A stretch of 64,000 nt of DNA from Natrinema salinisoli (lineage in GTDB: Archaea; Halobacteriota; Halobacteria; Halobacteriales; Natrialbaceae): assembly GCF_020405205.1 (NCBI RefSeq), contig NZ_CP084469.1, forward strand, positions 1,302,001 to 1,366,000, given 5' to 3'. Positions 61,372-64,000 of this stretch are shown here, in pieces. Under the pieces are notes generated by a model. That model worked only from the letters and a program-made list of their open reading frames with translations, had not been told where the DNA came from and made no database searches. Positions within the stretch are counted from its first letter, which is position 1, and each line of letters starts with the position of its first letter. The position numbers and the translations under genes were made by a program.

Positions 61372-61911
61372 GTGACCGAGTACGATGCCGTCGTCTACGA
61401 TCTGGACGGAACGCTCGTCGATCTGGACGTCGACTGGAACGCGGTTGCCATCGACGTCCGCGCAGTGTACGACGACGCGAACGTCGAGCCGCCGAGCGAC
61501 GGGCTCTGGGACATGCTCGAGGCCGCGGCCGACGTCGGACTGGCCGCCGAGGTAGAAGCGGCCATCGCCACCCACGAACACGACGGTGCGCGGACCTCGG
61601 ATCGACTCGCCCGCGCGGACGAACTGCTCGAGCGGTCGCTCCCGGCGGGCGTCTGTTCGCTGAACTGCGAGCGGGCCTGCCGGATCGCGCTCGAGGAACA
61701 CGCGCTGACGGCCGCGGTCGGCCCCGTCGTCGGCCGCGATACGGTCGGGACGTGGAAGCCCGATCCGGAGCCGCTGCTCGCGACGATCCGGGCGCTCGAG
61801 GTCGACCCGGAGCGGGCGCTGTTTATCGGTGATTCGGCGCGCGATCAGCGGACGGCAGAACGGGCGGGCGTCGACTTCGAGTACGTCGGCGACGGGCCGT
61901 CGGGCGTGTGA
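61372..61911 (+). CDS. HAD-family hydrolase (phosphoglycolate phosphatase-like)
   Basis: This 179-aa HAD phosphatase has motif I VVYDLDGTLVDL at residue 8, the motif III lysine in GTWKPDPEPLL and motif IV FIGDSARDQRTA. The cap is a short helical insertion, as in phosphoglycolate phosphatase and related enzymes. The start is GTG (VTEYDAVVYD); the longer frame upstream is antisense-like to the acyl-CoA dehydrogenase gene. Its substrate is unknown. Confidence 0.85.
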   Translation: MTEYDAVVYDLDGTLVDLDVDWNAVAIDVRAVYDDANVEPPSDGLWDMLEAAADVGLAAEVEAAIATHEHDGARTSDRLARADELLERSLPAGVCSLNCERACRIALEEHALTAAVGPVVGRDTVGTWKPDPEPLLATIRALEVDPERALFIGDSARDQRTAERAGVDFEYVGDGPSGV

Positions 61912-61941
61912 ACCCGGTCCATCGCTCGCGGATTCGGGTCG

Positions 61942-62175
61942 CTACGTCTGTGTGCGCTTGGCGTACGCGAACACCACGAGCGACGTGACCAACCAGACGG
62001 GGGCGCCGACTCGGATCGCGAACTCGACGCGATCGGCCCACGTGGGAAGGGTCGCGGTCGCTGACAGCGCGGCGACGAGCGGCGCGCCGACGAGGATGGT
62101 CGCGACGAAGGTCGTCTGCATTACCCAGCCGTAATCGACCCCGTCGGGAGCGGTCGTGTCGACGCGTTCGGGCAC
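61942..62175 (-). CDS. Two-helix membrane protein, 77 aa
   Basis: This small protein has two transmembrane segments (about residues 18-38 and 53-71) and ends FAYAKRTQT. It resembles a DUF5822-like haloarchaeal protein, a name I cannot verify. The start is GTG. A TATTTAA box 26-32 bases upstream on the same strand (62201-62207) supports it. Confidence 0.68.
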   Translation of the reverse strand: MPERVDTTAPDGVDYGWVMQTTFVATILVGAPLVAALSATATLPTWADRVEFAIRVGAPVWLVTSLVVFAYAKRTQT

Positions 62176-62258
62176 AGATGGGTATGACTACCCGGTCCTC
62201 TTAAATACGCCGGCTCGTCCGAGAGCGGACGACGCGAGGTATCAGAAAAACAACGACG

Positions 62259-62264
62259 TTTAAT
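62259..62264 (+). promoter_or_regulatory. TATA-like box TTTAAT before panB
   Basis: TTTAAT lies 23-28 bases upstream of the panB ATG. It fits a leaderless transcript. Confidence 0.55.
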
Positions 62265-62286
62265 CGTGGGGCACCAATCTCTGCGT

Positions 62287-63099
62287 ATGCCTACCGTGCG
62301 GGACATCAGGGCAACCGCTGGCGAGGAACCGATCACGATGTTGACAGCCTACGATGCGCCCACGGCGTCGATCGTGGACGAGGCCGGCGTCGACATCATT
62401 CTCGTCGGCGACAGCCTCGGCAACACTACTCTGGGTCACGAGAACACGCTCCCGGTGACCGTCGACGATATGGCCCGGCACACCGGCGCGGTCGCGCGTG
62501 CGACCGACGACGCGCTCGTCGTCGCCGACATGCCGTTCCTCTCGATCGGCGTCGACGAAGCGGCCAGTATCGAGAACGCCGGACGGATGCTCAAGGAGGA
62601 GGACGCACACGCGGTCAAACTCGAGTGCGGTCCCCACACCGTCGATCTCACCGAAAAACTGGTCGAGCTCGGAATCCCCGTGATGGCCCACCTCGGGCTG
62701 ACGCCCCAGCACGTCAACCAGTACGGCGGCTACCCGCGACAAGGAACGGAGCAGGCGGCCGCGGAACGCATCCTCGAACTGGCTCAGGCGCACGCGGATG
62801 CCGGGGCGTTCTCGCTCGTCCTCGAGCACGTGCCGTCGAACCTCGCGGCCGATGTGACGGCGGCGCTGGATATTCCGACGATCGGGATCGGTGCCGGTCC
62901 TGACTGTGACGGACAGGTCCTCGTGGTCGACGACGCGGTCGGACTCAGCGAGTGGTCGCCATCGTTCTCGAAACAGTTCGGGAACGTCCGTCGGGAGATG
63001 GAATCCGCCGTCGGAGAGTACGTGTCGGCGGTCGAGTCCGGCGAGTTCCCCGCCGAGGAACACAGCCACGAAGAGGGCGATCTCGAAGACATCTACTGA
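62287..63099 (+). CDS. panB: 3-methyl-2-oxobutanoate hydroxymethyltransferase (PanB)
   Basis: This 270-aa enzyme makes ketopantoate from ketoisovalerate and methylene-tetrahydropterin, the first step of pantothenate and CoA synthesis. Signatures are LTAYDAPTASIVDEAGVD, the Mg-binding VGDSLGNT near residue 40, DMPF near residue 81, KLECG near residue 108 and GLTPQHVNQYGGYPRQG near residue 135. The ATG before PTVRDIRATAG was chosen because an earlier ATG would add seven residues outside the fold. Confidence 0.94.
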   Translation: MPTVRDIRATAGEEPITMLTAYDAPTASIVDEAGVDIILVGDSLGNTTLGHENTLPVTVDDMARHTGAVARATDDALVVADMPFLSIGVDEAASIENAGRMLKEEDAHAVKLECGPHTVDLTEKLVELGIPVMAHLGLTPQHVNQYGGYPRQGTEQAAAERILELAQAHADAGAFSLVLEHVPSNLAADVTAALDIPTIGIGAGPDCDGQVLVVDDAVGLSEWSPSFSKQFGNVRREMESAVGEYVSAVESGEFPAEEHSHEEGDLEDIY

Positions 63100-63286
63100 G
63101 CGGTCGACGCTCGACACGGTGTAGGTGACTCCCGCACGGGGCGGGGATCGATATCTGAGAGGGGGCGCAGGTTCCGACTACGTCCCGTTCGCGACGATGG
63201 TCCGATTCCCCGACATATTAGGGCAATAATACCACATATAATCATAAGCCACACACAGTGGCAGTATTTATATGTCGTGGTAGAGT

Positions 63287-63517
63287 GTGTCGAGACACAG
63301 CGCGGAGGATCACACCATTTCAGAATCTTCGAGCCACACGCCCGGCGAGCGGGGGTGGGCCGCCGATCGGTCGTCGCGGCTACAGCACGTCACCGTCGAG
63401 CAGGAGGACGTGGCCGTCTGTACAATGTTTCCGAAAGAGATCGACGAGGACGTGATGTCGACGAAATGGATCACCGCGACCACCGATTCGTTCGTCCCCC
63501 TCGAGCAACGCAGGTAG
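63287..63517 (+). CDS. Small haloarchaeal protein, DUF7511-like, 76 aa
   Basis: The last 40 residues, EQEDVAVCTMFPKEIDEDVM then KWITATTDSFVPLE, look like a compact conserved haloarchaeal domain; the DUF7511 label is from memory. The start is a GTG. TATTTATA at 63265-63272 is only 20 bases ahead, so transcription may begin inside this start and the true first codon is uncertain. Confidence 0.55.
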   Translation: MSRHSAEDHTISESSSHTPGERGWAADRSSRLQHVTVEQEDVAVCTMFPKEIDEDVMSTKWITATTDSFVPLEQRR

Positions 63518-63567
63518 CACCGACGTTCGGGGATCCCGACGACGACGCTACCCTGGCGCTCGCTTTC

Positions 63568-64000
63568 TCAGTACCAGTCCCGGCCTCGTTCGCTGTCGAC
63601 TTCCGCGAGAAATTCGTCGACGACATCGTTGAACGCTGCTGGCCGCTCGACCATCGCCAGATGTGCGGCGTCCTCGATCTCGGCGAGTCCCCCACCGTCG
63701 ATTTCTTCGGCGAGGTATTCGTGGAACCACGGCGGCGTGAGTTGGTCGTGTTCTCCGTACACTGCCAATGCGGGAGTGTCGATCTCGGCGACGCGGTCGC
63801 GGACGTCGAACTCGTGGCAGGTCAGGAAATCCCGGCGCGTGACCGCCTGTCCGCACTCGCGCATCCGCTCCACCGACCGCTCTCGCTGATCCGGGTCGGG
63901 GTCGTGGAAGAGCCGGTCCGGTCCGTGGAGGAACTCGACCGCCTGATCGAAGTCCGACTTGAGCCACGTCAGCAGATCCTCGAGCACGCCGAGTCGGGCA
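63568..64000 (-). CDS. Alpha/beta hydrolase, 5' part beyond window edge
   Basis: The visible 143 residues are the C-terminal half of an alpha/beta hydrolase: the lid region (LEDLLTWLKSDFDQAVEFL), then TPALAVYGEHDQLTPPWFHEY with the catalytic Asp and IEDAAHLAMVERP with the catalytic His. The nucleophile Ser would lie in the missing part. The frame continues upstream through the last base. The substrate is unknown. Confidence 0.85.
   Translation of the reverse strand, partial: ARLGVLEDLLTWLKSDFDQAVEFLHGPDRLFHDPDPDQRERSVERMRECGQAVTRRDFLTCHEFDVRDRVAEIDTPALAVYGEHDQLTPPWFHEYLAEEIDGGGLAEIEDAAHLAMVERPAAFNDVVDEFLAEVDSERGRDWY

Overview
The window reads as a piece of a haloarchaeal chromosome. The GC content is high and the proteins are strongly acidic. 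The gene set is archaeal: TFB next to RNase HI, the aCPSF1/FttA beta-CASP ribonuclease, NucS, GfcR, a gas-vesicle (gvp) cluster, Tat lipoproteins with an RR motif and lipobox, and TATA-like boxes about 25 bases before start codons, as expected for leaderless transcripts. A Natrinema/Haloterrigena-type member of the Natrialbales is likely, but that is inference. No rRNA, tRNA or CRISPR array was seen.

Layout. (1) 1-6.9 kb: a sulfur module with a TauE/SafE permease (cut by the left edge), a 49-aa membrane partner, a tandem universal stress protein, a PiT-family anion permease, a YeeE/YedE transporter split into two genes, a rhodanese-metallo-beta-lactamase fusion, TusA, a DsrE-like protein and a HalOD1 protein. 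Two of its promoter regions share operator-like sequences. (2) 7.0-20 kb: an accessory region with a HEAT-repeat protein of lower GC, a DUF1156-type DNA methyltransferase, what looks like the right end of an IS1341-type element, two small unknown genes, a 1446-aa protein with two P-loop-like segments and many helical repeats, and a HEAT-repeat gene cut in two by one in-frame TGA. This is the best place in the window for an undescribed system. (3) 20-23.3 kb: a zinc alcohol dehydrogenase, a Gfo/Idh/MocA oxidoreductase and a zinc-ribbon microprotein. (4) 23.4-30.4 kb: a divergent gas-vesicle cluster, gvpF-G-H-I-J-K-L-M leftward and gvpA-N-O rightward, with no gvpC, gvpD or gvpE. (5) 30.5-43.1 kb: lipoproteins, a CHY zinc-finger protein, a membrane-tethered double winged-helix regulator, MutS, an acetyltransferase, NucS, aCPSF1, a decayed histidine kinase and a pirin. 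(6) 43.2-47.3 kb: a PotABCD-like ABC importer. (7) 47.5-54.7 kb: housekeeping genes including endonuclease III, DUF371, a type I phosphodiesterase-like protein, pyrophosphatase, a PadR regulator, RNase HI and TFB. (8) 54.8-64 kb: glucose dehydrogenase with its regulator GfcR, a KDG-aldolase-like gene, an acyl-CoA dehydrogenase, two HAD phosphatases, PanB and the end of an alpha/beta hydrolase.

How the genes fit together. The sulfur module looks built to import reduced or oxidised sulfur anions and pass sulfane sulfur through rhodanese, TusA and DsrE-type carriers. Glucose dehydrogenase, GfcR and the aldolase belong to the semi-phosphorylative Entner-Doudoroff route. MutS and NucS, two unrelated mismatch-recognition systems, lie about 1 kb apart. 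The 7-20 kb region combines a DNA methyltransferase, an NTPase-like giant and HEAT scaffolds, a composition seen in conflict or defence loci, but no known system could be named.
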